Source of the DNA: Ciona intestinalis
Taxonomy: Eukaryota; Chordata; Ascidiacea; Phlebobranchia; Cionidae
Assembly: GCF_000224145.3 (NCBI RefSeq)
Contig: NW_004190452.2
Span: 1 to 64,000 of the forward strand
Direction of reading: 5' to 3'
Length of the DNA stretch: 64,000 bases
Shown: positions 28,801-35,625 of the stretch, one piece after another
Layout of the letters: every line of letters starts with the position of its first letter
Numbering within the stretch: the first letter of the stretch is position 1
The notes under the pieces: model-generated
What the model was told of the DNA's origin: nothing
Seen by the model: only the letters and a program-made list of their open reading frames with translations
The model's database searches: none
Translations under genes and position numbers: made by a program

Positions 28801-31800
28801 CCGATGGTGCAATAACGAACACTCCAGCGACGGTCGCGCAACGAGCTGTGCCATGATCCCGACATGCCGGTTGCTACAACAGTCTTCTCCACTGTAGATG
28901 GCGGTGCTGACCAGTTAAGAGTTCCCCCAGTGGCGATTGGAGTGGTTTGTGAGCAATCGGTTAGCATGACATTGGAAGGGATCTTACAGCATGTAAACCT
29001 CCATCGACGGTCAGAATAACTGCTTGAATACGCAGTACGATACCCACTCAAAGCATATCCAGGCCCGAAACTTCGCATGCAGTCGAAATCTAGTCCTCCT
29101 CTGTACCCGTTGACATACCCAGTTTCCCTGCAAGACATGGACGCGGTGTTGGACAAACCACACGACCCGACGCTCCACACACGGTCGTCCTGTGAGGATG
29201 AATATACCGATCGTATGGTTGTGTAGAATCCGCTGCTTGTAGAATGCTGGAAGTTTGTCCTCAACGAATTAAGAGTTTGGATCGAATTCATGGATGGGCA
29301 CGTAACGTCACCTATATAAAAATAATTTAAAGGGGGCTACCGTCGAAACATTAAAAAAATGCATAAAGATTAAAAGCTAAAAAAACAAAGGTTCAAAAGA
29401 AAAATCGCGTGACATACGGTAATGTTCTAGTCACCAATATTCACAGTGATATATATTGAACAACATACCTTTAACGTTTCCTCCATACGTAAATAGATGG
29501 CCATCATATTCACTGTTGGTACAATCCACAGATATCCTGCCACCTGCACCACCACCACCGCTACCATACCCTTCACCACCTTATTGAATGCATTAATGTA
29601 TAACAATAAAACATAATATATGTATTTGTATCTTGGAATACGATTGCGAGTATCGAAAAGGAATATAAGCAGAAAAACGACAGTTGTTAAAACACGATGG
29701 GGTTAAAATTACTCATTTTATCAATTTAAACTAAAGTTTGTAATTTATTTGTGGATTAATGAATGTAACTTATTGATTCTCGTGTGGCGAGACAACAACA
29801 TTCCTTATAACACGGGTGTTCTGTTTCATGCACCTCGTGCCCGCTTACCACTTACCACATATGTAACTTATTAATTCTCGCATGGCGGGGCAATGCCAGT
29901 CGTCATAACACGGGTGTTCTGTTTCATACACCTCGTGCCCGCTTACAAGTTACCATGTATGTAACTTATTTATCCCTGCATGGCGGGGCAATGCCAGTCG
30001 TTATAACACGGGTGTCCTGTTTCATACACCTCGTGCCTACTTACAAGTTACCATGTATGTAACTTATTTATCCCTGCATGGCGGGGCAATGCCAGTCGTT
30101 ATAACACGGGTGTTTTGTTTCATACACCTATCGTTGTGGTGGGTGATTGATGTGTGCATTGTCATGTGAAATATATTCGAAAGTTACAGACCACCACACA
30201 AGAAGAATTAAACGCGTAAGTGTCAGCATATTAGTTATTTCAATTAACATTAAACGAACAAGAGATTAACTTTAGGGCAGACTTGTAATTAAGAATGACG
30301 TAAGTTTGTGTGTTGGTGTTAACAGTGAGTTCGTAAAGCACCAAATCGTGACTAGATTTTAAACTTTTCTATTCGGGAAGTTTCGGTTTGTAATTATTTT
30401 CAGTAAAGCTCATATTTGAATGAATATAACTTGCTTTATCATCGCGTGGCGGGCAACGACAGTCGTATGACACGTGTGTTCTGTTTTATACACCGGGCGA
30501 GAAGATAGAAAAAAAGGCGTCCCATCTTCCCCCAATATATTATACGTAACCCTGTCGGTGGTTGATTCATTTTGGCTGACAGCTAGACAAGCCATAAAGG
30601 ACCACTGGAATGGAGCAACTATAGTCATTGTCAGCCACACATAACAAATAAAAAAATAAATAATAATAATAATCATCTACAAAGTAACACACGCGGTAAC
30701 TCGTTAGCTGGCATGAGGCGTATGAAACAGAACACTCGTGTTTGATAAAGTAAGTTACATTAATCCCAAGCTACCTACCGATAACTGTGATCCTTCCACT
30801 GCCATGACAGCTTTGTGACTCGATCCTGATGCTCCCCCCAGCCCCACCACCACTTCCAACAGATGTGGCAGCGTTACCGTTAGCTGTAACATCAAATAGT
30901 GACTTTCGATCATGGTTCAAAATCATGGTGTTATATTCATTGCAAAAAATAATCAAAACAAAAGTTTTTTACCCCTACACCGATATTGGTAAATATGATC
31001 CCGACATCATAACTTAGCGTTCTATTACCTGATAATACACCATCGATTTGTGCCGCTTTGTTGGCTACAATCTGTATAACACCTCCACCACTCCCACCCC
31101 CAACGCCACCACCTGCACTACCATGTAGCACAGGAAAGCGGGTCTGGCCATAGGATACGGACTCGGTCGTTTGAAGCCATCTGTCGCCACTGCGACCACC
31201 TCTACCGCCATGACCACCTGTAAAAATTTAAGGTAAATATAAAAAATAAGGCCAGTTTCATGGAAGTCATAACAGTTGCAGTCTAACTTTTACAAATATA
31301 ATAAACCCCGATATTTTTAACCACAAAAGAGCCAAGTCGCGTTGAAACTTTATATAGAGAGGTGTATACACCTTGTTTACAAGTTACTTTAGGTATATGT
31401 AACTTTGTGGGTTGTTGATTTTAATTAAAAATTTTGACAAATTCTACAACTCCTGAGTGACCAATGGGTTAGACCAACACGTGTGTCGCACAAGAACACA
31501 ACACACAATGATAACTAAAGAAATAAAAGTATGTGAGCGAAACAACGCATATATCCTCGCATTTATAAGTTACCTCCAGATCCAACAGAATTCCCGACCC
31601 CAACACCCCCGCTTGAATGGCCGTCACCATCTGCACTAACCGTGCCACTGGTGGACACGTTGAAGTACGTATCTACCTGTTCATGTACTTGGATGAATGA
31701 ATGTATGTAACTTAGCATGGCGGGGCAACGACAGTCGTTATACCACGAGTGTTCTGTTTCATAAACCTTGTGCCCGTTTACGAGTTACCATGTATGTAAC

Positions 31801-32134
31801 TTATTTATCTTGTTTGATGCTTTATGTTCTCTGTACACGCCAAAATGACAGCTGACAAAAGAAATACCCATTTTACCTGTAGCACACGGGGTGTTGTTGG
31901 GTTCGGTGAATTGAACACCAGAGTTCCCTCGACGTAAAGCGCTTGCATTGCGACGACAGCTCCTGCCGAATCCGAAAACCGACATCTTTGCCCCACTTCT
32001 ATAGTGTTGCCTACCAAGCTCCCGTGGTCGCATGTGATTTGCCCAAGCGAGCCATCAGTCCCGGCGACTTCGGTCGTTGGACAAGTTAAAAGAATCGCTC
32101 CGACCAGTGCCATGGCACTGATAGGCGATTTCAT
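461..32134 (-). CDS. Giant secreted glycine-rich modular protein (5' end and 42 exons; 3' end beyond window)
   Basis: This is a single multi-exon gene starting with ATG at 32134 and running off the left edge. Forty-two exons join with consistent phases and GT/AG borders, giving 15,260 coding bases (at least 5,086 residues). The phase at most junctions is 1. The protein has an N-terminal signal peptide, no visible membrane segment, and many NxT/NxS sites. A recurring cycle is visible: YGGAHLAV, then IGDRTGxVH, DLPFSAxVY and HGVTIWL, then a VDGGG segment, then HGGxGG, PYGxLYEP, GGGSGGSIWIH, GGGGAGGRxAVYF, GGPGTAxxYH, RTLxVDN and RAWILP-FEEIQV. Eight glycine cycles are present. A dermatopontin-like and two galactose-binding-like domains are inserted. 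I do not recognise the family; a beta-helix or beta-roll extracellular scaffold or coat role is inference. Exon lists are in the sub-entries. The reading is strong for coding and strand, weak for function. Confidence 0.88.
955..1028 (-). mobile_element. SINE tail fragment (family A)
   Basis: A degenerate tail unit with ACGACAGTCGTTATAACACG and CCTCGTGCCAGCTTAGAG. Confidence 0.6.
1048..1145. repeat. 49-base tandem repeat, two copies
   Basis: Copies at 1048-1096 and 1097-1145, each GAAGCTCTACTTTTTGGATG followed by a T/G-rich stretch and GGGACATAA. A partial third copy starts at 1146. It lies in the intron just left of exon 41. Confidence 0.85.
2163..4728 (-). CDS. Giant protein, exons 36-39: glycine cycle ending in a second galactose-binding-like domain
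   Basis: Exons 4507-4728, 3997-4428, 3360-3527, 2163-3019; outgoing phases 1, 1, 1, 0. Exon 36: GDRSGVVHVG, VDTPFSSYVYVDGHLGL. Exon 37: VDGGAVITAKHI, GASHGGMGGRGG, EPYGSLEQPKTFGSGG. Exon 38: GGVGGGIVELRA, GGSGGSVLTYS. Exon 39: GGGGAGGRVAVYY and AAGTVYVKHEERNEATLIV, then at about 2672-2200 an F5/8C-like fold signature with SHLFDQTFSSSNNRIFVAD, ITLTLGGRRNINRVRV, CRPGSYVDIVV, YIKIEIEG and LSEIEVYVDG. That domain sits where other cycles have RAWILP-FEEIQV. Confidence 0.85.
4781..4990 (-). mobile_element. Two SINE tail units in tandem
   Basis: Two diverged copies of the tail (TATCCTCGCATGGCGGGGCA, then TATCCTCGAATGGCGAGGCA) between exons 36 and 35 of the giant gene. Confidence 0.7.
5051..8573 (-). 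CDS. Giant protein, exons 30-35: glycine cycle split over six exons
   Basis: Exons 8285-8573, 7350-7449, 6829-7061, 6151-6487, 5744-6012, 5051-5311; outgoing phases 1, 2, 1, 2, 1, 1. Exon 30: IYGGAHVAIS, YMIGDRTGTVHLR, DLPFSVRAY, HGVTIWMH. Exon 31: the ANIKQLTLHHYGVLAM segment, with donor GTGGGT fixed by the frame of exon 32. Exon 32: FEKLRIQDDASVYAI and VEDGGFIKADG. Exon 33: SGAGHGGTSGVG, GQPYGDLYEP, GGGSGGSILIHT. Exon 34: GGGGAGAGGRIAVYL, GGPGTAFVFH, RTLIVDN. Exon 35: FKAWIMP, ISFEEFQIFGNAHLAV. Confidence 0.85.
5515..5670 (-). mobile_element. Degenerate SINE
   Basis: Tail remnant TTCTGTTTCATACACAACAG and middle AGTGACCACTGAGTTGG plus CACCCACAATGTGGGCAGCA, in the intron between exons 35 and 34. 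Confidence 0.55.
7085..7265 (-). mobile_element. Degenerate SINE
   Basis: Tail start GTAACTTGTTTATCATTGCATG and middle GACAACCTATTAATGACCAC followed by TGCTGTTAAATGTTTTGC, in the intron between exons 32 and 31. Confidence 0.6.
7555..7710 (-). mobile_element. SINE middle fragment with CA microsatellite
   Basis: AACTTTGTGGGTGGTG, GACAACCCATTAGCGAACAC and GGACACATATGAACAC of the SINE, followed by a CA/CG dinucleotide run at about 7664-7690. Confidence 0.65.
7747..7939. mobile_element. TIR element (family B), full length
   Basis: Non-autonomous inverted-repeat element. Left end TAGTAGGATGGGGGAAGATG and right end CTTCCCCCACCCTACTA are inverted copies. The core contains ATATCCTGATCGTGTTTTAA and AACGGTCTATGGGAGTC. 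There is no ORF. It sits beside TA, as in Tc1/mariner-type MITEs. Confidence 0.8.
7950..8135 (+). mobile_element. Family C interspersed repeat
   Basis: Contains TTTGTCTCTTCGATTACGGT, GCGACAAAACAATGGTTGTT and GTCGCTACACCTAACGGAC. The same sequence is inverted at 57220-57365 and 59600-59745, and remnants occur at about 29640-29715, 34130-34215, 46490-46575 and 53275-53365. The family also contains a GACAGTCGTTAAAAC word shared with the SINE tail. Confidence 0.6.
8585..8800 (-). mobile_element. Two SINE tail units
   Basis: Tail words TTCTGTTTCATACACCTTGTG and TATCCTCGCATGGCGGGGCA followed by GTTATCACGTATGTAAC, between exons 30 and 29. Confidence 0.75.
8858..11468 (-). CDS. Giant protein, exons 26-29: glycine cycle
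   Basis: Exons 10994-11468, 10475-10689, 9387-10142, 8858-9112; outgoing phases 1, 0, 0, 0. Exon 26 starts VYGGAHLAVMDPSKIPADQI and has FIGDRSGAVHVG and DLPFSAYIYHGAFLGL. Exon 27 has FNSIRVQDTGLVEM and VEGGGEVRGPRV. Exon 28 (756 bases) has AGGGHGGSGGRVI, GNLYQPTSYGSAG, GGGAGGSIWIHTHRL, GGGGGGAGGRTAIYF and NGGAGTALLYH. Exon 29 has RTWIIPPPDY and FDYKFEEIQ. Module order is the same as in exons 22-25. Confidence 0.86.
9250..9355. repeat. Family E interspersed repeat
   Basis: Contains ACTAGATATTGGCACAGTAT, ACCTCGTTTGTAAACTAT and ATGAACAACAGTTTGCTTG. A second copy with similar words is at 43375-43475. Only two copies occur in this window, so the type is unknown. Confidence 0.55.
10240..10410. repeat. 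Imperfect short repeats of GTGCCATGGCACATA type
   Basis: A stretch in the intron between exons 28 and 27 with repeated palindromic words (CAGCATGCTGTGGCACAT, GTGCCGTGGCACATA, GGCATGCCACAAC, ATGCCATGGCACATA). Next to it is an AT run at 10446-10464. Confidence 0.6.
10705..10850 (-). mobile_element. SINE with internal deletion
   Basis: Tail start GTAACTTGTTTATCTTCGC joins early to the middle (GACAACTTAGACAACCCATT, TGACCGCTGGGTTGGAGCAA, GTGTCTTGCCCAAGG). Confidence 0.7.
11769..14228 (-). CDS. Giant protein, exons 22-25: glycine cycle
   Basis: Exons 13953-14228, 13206-13559, 12480-12903, 11769-12069; outgoing phases 1, 1, 2, 0. Exon 22 carries LIGDRTGAIHIG, DLPFSAHVYRHGHLGL and HGVTIWLDGALTHV. 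Exon 23 carries FDYVHVKDNGYIHMISNP and VDGGGLVEATHVYV. Exon 24 carries GAGHGGSGGHGSG, GQPYGNLYEPEVFGSAGG, GGSGGSLWLHS and GGGGAGGRVAVYF. Exon 25 carries VGGPGTIFLYHNI, RTLRVENGG, GRAWILSAN and HFEELQ. One exon per module is clear here. Confidence 0.86.
12135..12245. repeat. Family D interspersed repeat
   Basis: AAAGCTGCCACAAAGCTTACC, GTAAAAGACGGCAGC and CAGCTGCCCTACTTAGTC. Similar copies occur at 18795-18870 and 61585-61650. The word GGCAGC pairs with GCTGCC, so a short hairpin is possible. Confidence 0.6.
14255..14340 (-). mobile_element. SINE tail fragment
   Basis: TGGCGGGGCAGCAACATCCG, GTTTCATACACCTTGTGTCTG and CTTACCAGTTACCACATATG, between exons 22 and 21. Confidence 0.65.
14439..15806 (-). 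CDS. Giant protein, exon 21 (1.37 kb): one whole glycine cycle in a single exon
   Basis: A 1,368-base exon, phase 1 in and 1 out, carrying a complete cycle that elsewhere is split over four to six exons. Motifs in order: FVHEGGYLVLPPDT, FNFVSLNVGDGGEV, VQTVHVFGGGKIHA, GAGHGGRGGRGSG, GGSYGSLFEPISHG, GGRGGGNVVFNV, GGGSGGSIVFHV, GGGGAAGRIAVYF, GYGGPGTMYFYH, HTTLIVNNN, SRAWFLP, HDFYFDEIQVWGKAHFAV. Either introns were lost here or this is the less subdivided ancestral form. Confidence 0.88.
16278..18065 (-). CDS. Giant protein, exons 17-20: third glycine cycle with RSKR basic site
   Basis: Exons 17781-18065, 17368-17526, 16912-17049, 16278-16526; all outgoing phases are 1. Modules: GGCYGGKGGRSKS, VYGSIEQPDLFGSGG, SRGGVGGGYLDL, SGSGGSGG, ICGGGGGGRIALNH, GGYGGAGTVLY, then NISQVNNTNTRSKRD and VSGDGTGWLHVQGGQT. 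The acceptor of exon 20 (after the AG read from 16527-16528) was chosen because the alternative AG about 30 bases upstream brings an in-frame stop. RSKR at 16438-16449 fits the furin consensus. Confidence 0.82.
18085..18295 (+). mobile_element. SINE copy with box B
   Basis: An A-box-like CGGCTAAGTG lies near 18099, B box ATTCAAGGC at about 18150, and then the tail with ATAATCACCCACAAAGTTAC and GTATGAAACAGGACACAC. The middle part is shortened. Confidence 0.65.
18548..20328 (-). CDS. Giant protein, exons 13-16: diverged linker modules
   Basis: Exons 20207-20328, 19810-19919, 19116-19243, 18548-18719, with outgoing phases 2, 1, 0, 1. Sequences include GEHRFVNMTVMPMVYEGG, KFWGHILVPEVHLLVAT, SFELPHKRELTCEGITVQSY and SGHVNIASHGQITARSL, followed by the lead-in HVRGHGAGY of the next glycine cycle. 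They correspond in position to the HGVTIWL and VDGGG segments of other cycles. Boundaries of the two short exons are less certain than others. Confidence 0.72.
18795..18870. repeat. Family D repeat copy
   Basis: AAAGCTAAAGCTGCCACAAA and GTAAAAGACAGCTTTTTC followed by GCTGCCCTACTCAGTCAA. Confidence 0.55.
19370..19590 (-). mobile_element. Two SINE tail units in tandem
   Basis: Two copies of TATCCTTGCATGGCGGGGCA / TATCCTCGCATGGCGGGGCA with ACAGTCCTTAAAACACG and CTCGTGCCCGCTTACAAG, about 100 bases apart. Confidence 0.75.
20800..20920 (+). mobile_element. SINE tail unit
   Basis: CATGGTAACTTGTAAGTGGG, CACGAGGTGTATAAAACAAA and GAGGATAAAGTAAGTTACAA, directly before the end of exon 12. Confidence 0.65.
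20939..23857 (-). CDS. Giant protein, exons 9-12: second glycine cycle and jelly-roll-like module
   Basis: Exons 23616-23857, 22892-23075, 21657-21824, 20939-21144. Order of modules: ASHGGRGGRSVV, GSGGGSGSSAGSGGRGGG, GGGSGGSVWITAYDL, GGGGSGGRVNIYV, HGGPGTSYYQ, LRIDN, then in exon 12 IEIYGGAHLTLEY and VGDDTGYLHIPP. This is the full cycle order seen in the better conserved copies downstream, but more diverged. The introns are occupied by SINE tails and one TIR element. Confidence 0.82.
21175..21610 (-). mobile_element. Diverged SINE pieces
   Basis: Fragments of tail, middle and head, including TTAGACAACACAATAGTGACC, CTGGAACCCGGTATCTTCCA (B-box region) and ATACACCTTGTGTCTGTTTG. They fill most of the intron between exons 12 and 11. 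Confidence 0.5.
22660..22880 (+). mobile_element. Two SINE tail units in tandem
   Basis: Two copies of GGTAACTCGTAAGCGGGCAC and GTATGAAACAGAACACCAGT about 100 bases apart, both ending GATAAATAAGTT-like, between exons 11 and 10. Confidence 0.75.
23177..23370. mobile_element. TIR element (family B)
   Basis: Left end TATAGTAGGGTGTGGAGAGA; right end GTGTCCCAAATTCTCCAACA, more decayed. The core words AAACCCGATCAAGATATTTA and AAGAATATTCAAAGAATTAT match the family. Confidence 0.7.
23480..23612 (+). mobile_element. SINE tail unit
   Basis: AACAAAGTTACATTTGTGTTAAC, GGTCACGAGGTGTATGAAAC and CCATGCGAGGATAAATAAC, ending just left of exon 9's donor side. Confidence 0.7.
23880..24115 (-). mobile_element. 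SINE tail and middle
   Basis: ATCCATGCATGGCGGTCGTT, GTTTCATACACCTCGTGCTC, GTAAGTGACCACTGAGTTG and GCTGTTAAGTGTTTCACC. Confidence 0.65.
24295..25413 (-). CDS. Giant protein, exons 7-8: VEFKDHVHL segment and beta repeats
   Basis: Exons 25104-25413 (phase 0 in, 1 out) and 24295-24609 (1 to 1). Exon 7 has paired cysteines (ESETCRTNNTCSYSS) and continues the exon 6 motif with GWNYLNVLNGGFLTL. Exon 8 begins GPGSHIEVRNRAYISGMHGG and has four more cysteines. The match of GW-NYLNVLNGG to the repeats of exon 6 supports these exons belonging to the same beta-repeat region. Confidence 0.8.
25704..29311 (-). CDS. Giant protein, exon 6 (3.6 kb): dermatopontin-like, F5/8C-like and beta-repeat region
   Basis: One exon of 3,608 bases encodes about residues 256-1458. 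Three dermatopontin-type DRxW motifs (DDRVWSVGSC, SDRRWRFTCC, RDRRWSVRYC) lie 58 residues apart, encoded within about 29290-28790. An F5/8 type C (discoidin/galactose-binding) like domain follows at about 28740-28360, with YITGISIRGRPG, VREFELEF, FVGNVDG and VTIKPVLWYGHISL. The interrupted glycine module then resumes (GEPGGPGTAF, then GWVLDD). The remaining ~900 residues are Cys-poor beta repeats built around motifs such as GWDTLTIHRGGRF, GWDSFNIGVHGQ and GWNVLTVENGGRF, resembling a parallel beta-helix. The exon ends with donor GTGAGA at phase 0. An exon this long is unusual for this gene, whose other exons are mostly 100-500 bases. Confidence 0.88.
29469..32134 (-). CDS. Giant protein, exons 1-5: signal peptide and first glycine module
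   Basis: Exons: 31877-32134, 31574-31676, 31029-31217, 30779-30883, 29469-29579. Exon 1 starts MKSPISAMALVGAILLTCP, a good signal peptide with likely cleavage around residues 24-25, and then a Cys-containing segment. Exons 2-5 hold the first glycine cycle, with HGGRGGRSGDRW, GGGVGGGSGGGVIQI, SGGGAGGSIRIES and GGGGAGGRISVD. Phases are 0, 1, 1, 1, 1. The module is cut short at the end of exon 5 and resumes only after the dermatopontin/F5-8C insertion in exon 6. An AG lies 4 bases upstream of the ATG (CT at 32139-32140 on the plus strand). It could be a cis or spliced-leader trans-splice acceptor, as is common in Ciona, but that is only a guess. Confidence 0.85.
29755..30150 (-). mobile_element. 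Four SINE tail units in tandem (about 98-base period)
   Basis: Four head-to-tail units, each with CATGGCGGGGCAATGCCAGTC or a close variant and GTTTCATACACCTCGTGCC. Neighbouring units are nearly identical, so expansion in place is likely. Located in the large intron between exons 5 and 4. Confidence 0.85.
30420..30770. mobile_element. Opposed SINE fragments with a TIR-element end
   Basis: A minus-oriented tail piece at 30420-30495, a family B end (CGTCCCATCTTCCCCCAATA) at about 30515-30540, and a plus-oriented SINE from about 30580 to 30770. This looks like nested insertions. Confidence 0.55.
31690..31805 (-). mobile_element. SINE tail unit in the first intron of the giant gene
   Basis: GCATGGCGGGGCAACGACAG, CCACGAGTGTTCTGTTTC and CGTTTACGAGTTACCATG. 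A middle fragment of another copy is at 31360-31520. Confidence 0.75.
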
Positions 32135-33399
32135 TTTGCTAAATTATTTCGTTCGTATAAAGTATGTGAACCTGATAAAATCGTGATGGTAAATTTAATG
32201 ATAAAATTGCTTGTTTGAATTTAGCGTCTAAAATGTCGGTAAGCAAAATTCTAGCCGGAAGAGCTAAAATACAAATATAATATGCCTTGACGTGATAATA
32301 GTAGGAAGGGGAAGACGGGACACCTTTAAGGTCTATATTGGAGTCGTGAGGATACGGTTTTATAATTCTTTGAATGTTCTTCGTTTACTATCAAATCTCC
32401 CTCTACCCTACTCTATTAACTATAAATCTTTAATGCGTCGTTATTATTGAAATACAAAGTTACCCAGTGCAACGTTTTAGGTGAACGTAAACCCGCTGTA
32501 TAACCCCGCGGAAGGAAATATAGCAAGTCTGTAAATAACATGCAAATGCGCCCTTTTAATAACTTTAACATTTCCGGTGCAAAGCTTGTAAACCTTGTTA
32601 TTTTCATTGTAGTTTAACCCGGCACGGTCGTGTTAAGGCGTTTATAGAATCTTGTAAACCAAATTAGAAATTAGGTAAACAGAATGATTCAATAAAACTT
32701 CCCGAAAGACGCGAGTCATCACAAAAACTTATGAGTCGGTTAAAATTAACACAGTGTACGTGATGTAGGTTCTTTACTTTGCGACAACAAGGCTGTTAAT
32801 ACGCTTTACACAAAACTCCAGCTGTCTTTAAGTATTTTATACGATTGTTCTTTTCTTGTCAAACTGTAAAAACTGGTTTAACGACGATATAGGCGAAATA
32901 TAAACCTAGATCTAATCGATAATAACTCAATCGTTAACTTTGTTTCTACCCCCCAATGCGACTTCATAATTTTATTCTCTTTGAACAACTCAACCCATAA
33001 GGATATAATGTTTCCTGCCATATCAGCACATTAACACATGTAAGTAAACAAACTTGGCAGACGAAACGCCGTAACTACATGTATAGACACCGTCAGTGCA
33101 GAACCGGGGTTTCCAGTAGCAAACTTCACGCACGCATTTTGACAGGATTTCCTTTTTCTAAACACTTGTTGACCTGTAAATTCTTAAGTGGCTAAATAGA
33201 GAAAGATATTCGAAAGGTTTTCTTACAGTTTCATTTCTTTTACAATTCATTTATTTTAGAAGTGCCGAATTCCAACTTGCAAATGCATTACATTAAATAC
33301 GAGACAATACATTTCTCCCACCAATTAGCTGGCTATCTTTTTTTCGCTTAAAGCGGTTTCTAAACCAAGTAACGCCGCCGGTAGAATTGACGTTAAGGT

Positions 33400-33660
33400 A
33401 ACTTATATATCCTCGTATGACGGGGCAATGGTAGTCGTTATAACACGGGTGTTCTGTTTCATACACCTCGTGCCCGCTTACAAGTTACCACGTATGTAAC
33501 TTTGTGAGAATTTATTTTCAGAATACCGCAGGTTAAATAACAAATTAGTGACCACTGGGTTGAAGCAATTGCGGTCATTGCTGTAAAGTGAGACATACAC
33601 GCCCACAGAACCCTTACCTTTGGGCTAAAGCCATGCGCGCAAACTTCTATGCTACGACAC
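33400..33660 (-). mobile_element. SINE copy, nearly complete
   Basis: Tail TATCCTCGTATGACGGGGCA, CACCTCGTGCCCGCTTACAAG, then TTAGTGACCACTGGGTTGAA and CATACACGCCCACAGAACCC. The B-box region is degraded. Confidence 0.7.
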
Positions 33661-34798
33661 GGACTACAGTTTAATACGAGACTGCGTATTTCAACCAAAT
33701 GCGTATTTTAACACATTTATACCAATGTTTTCCAACTTGAACTACTATTCAACAAGAAACAACTTTTATCCATGATATCTGAATGCAGGTGTGAATGTAA
33801 CCTGACTTATCAATTCCTGCTTTAACGTTTATTTCTCACACCTTATATATTCACTGGTACAATAACACTATGTTTACATTTACTTATAACATAACTCACA
33901 AAAACGTTCACTTTATATTCCGCAGATTAATTTTCTAACATAAACTAGCGGTGTATAGATAGCACGACCACTCATTACAGCAGAACTCCACAGCGCAACA
34001 GCAAAACCAGGAGGCGTCATCATCTCTACCTTCGGCAACAAGCGCTGGAACGCGCAACACAGCACGTATGATGGCTATAGGTGCAACAGCCGCGCTTTTT
34101 AACTGGCGTTCTTCCCTCACCTTTTACCCATAGCGAGTTTTAACGAATGTCATTTTGCTGCTGATTCTCTTCGCTGGTTTAATGATTTCTCATCGTATTC
34201 GAAGAGTTAAATAAACAATATTATGTTATATTACTTTTTGGAAAGGAGTATCGTTATAGTGAATATACCTATGGCTAAAAACAAACCCTTCTACAATGAA
34301 ATAAAAAACGCACACGAAACAAAATTGTGTTTTCAAAATATTTAATGTCCGGTTTTGATATTTGGTTTCGATTTTATCTCATTCTTAATGTATATTAGCG
34401 AGAAATACTATACAAAGTTTATTGAATAAGGGATCCTAATACATTCTAGGCAAGTGTGTGTTGGCCTTAGGGGAAATAGGTTTATATTTATATTCATGTA
34501 TTAAATATATATTTGAAATTTATATTTTAATATGGGCTGATTATGTTTATAAGTTGTTTAAATTGTTAGCCATGCATATAAAATGAAAAAAGCAGCTACA
34601 AAATGACATACGTGGTAACTCGTAAGCGAGCATGAGGTGTATGGAACAGAACACTCGTGTTATAACGTATCCCATTACCCCGCCATGCGAGAATAAATAA
34701 GTTCATAATATATTTACAAAGTTTAATTTTGTAACCACAACGCCGAACTTTTGATAATAAATAATAAAGGATATGCTTTAATATTATAGATACTGACA

Positions 34799-34972
34799 TA
34801 TAGTAGGGTGGGGTAAGATGGTCCATGTTTTCATTCGTCTTTCTCGTCTCAAACAAACAATATTTAGTCAAATATAAAACCGTATCCTTATGACTAAAAC
34901 CAATTATAAAATATGGGACATTTTGTGCAAACGGTGTCCATCTTACCCTACATTACTATATATACCATATAT
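34799..34972. mobile_element. TIR element (family B)
   Basis: Left end TATAGTAGGGTGGGGTAAGA; right end GTGTCCATCTTACCCTACAT; core words AAAACCGTATCCTTATGACT and ACAAACAATATTTAGTC. Confidence 0.75.
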
Positions 34973-35080
34973 TCTGGTATCTATATATGTTCAATGCACC
35001 CCAACTCTCTACTTCTGTTAGTTTCTATCGACATGACGTCACACTGCGGTCACGCTTGAAAAGGTATAACGGGTGTATGG

Positions 35081-35235
35081 TATAACAGGTGTCCAAAAAA
35101 TGGCACACTATGTAGATTTTAATTTAAACAAAAAACCTATTTTTTTTATTAACGAAATAATTAGTAAGATTTATATTTTAATCAATTTTCAGACTAAATC
35201 TACATAGTGCTGCCTCTTTTGGGACGCCTTGTATA
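35081..35235. mobile_element. Second MITE-like inverted-repeat element
   Basis: About 155 bases with imperfect terminal inverted repeats of about 40 bases. Left has GGTGTCC and CACTATGTAGATTTTAAT; right has AAATCTACATAGTGCTGCC and GGGACGCC. The centre is AT-rich with no ORF. The ends differ from family B. Confidence 0.65.
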
Positions 35236-35619
35236 ATATAGTAGCCAATGGGAAAAAATGGACGCAAAGGGAAATTGGTTCTATAAATATAGAAAGTTTC
35301 AAAATTAACAACCTATAGATGACAAGCATGAATTTAGTTTCTGTCATGTGTTTATCTTTGCGTTCTTGATATCAGGTGATTTCGGCGTCACTTTATTGAC
35401 TCGGTATATTCCTCTGCTACTCATCTAAAAAATAAGTGGCGTTTAAATAAAAAAATATTGTGATAAAAAAAGGTTAAAAATCTTTTAACTCAAAAAATCA
35501 GTTTTTTAGAAAATTGCAATGGTTAGTTAAAATATAAAAATATTGATAACAAAACCTTTGTTAAAGAAAAGTTAAAAACCGATTAAATTAGAAAAACTAA
35601 TTGCATATGAACGTTATCA

Positions 35620-35625
35620 TTTATT
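35620..35625 (-). terminator. AATAAA polyadenylation signal for the LU-domain membrane protein
   Basis: TTTATT on the plus strand reads AATAAA on the minus strand, about 150 bases downstream of the stop codon at 35773. This is a plausible distance for a short 3' UTR. Confidence 0.5.

Larger units (their letters stand above)
32135..35619. other. Intergenic region between the giant gene and the LU-domain gene
   Basis: No convincing ORF. It holds family B elements at 32298-32412 (shortened) and 34799-34972, SINE copies at 33400-33660 (minus) and 34590-34710 (plus), a family C remnant at 34130-34215, and a different inverted-repeat element at 35081-35235. The rest is AT-rich sequence in which I see nothing definite. 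Confidence 0.6.
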
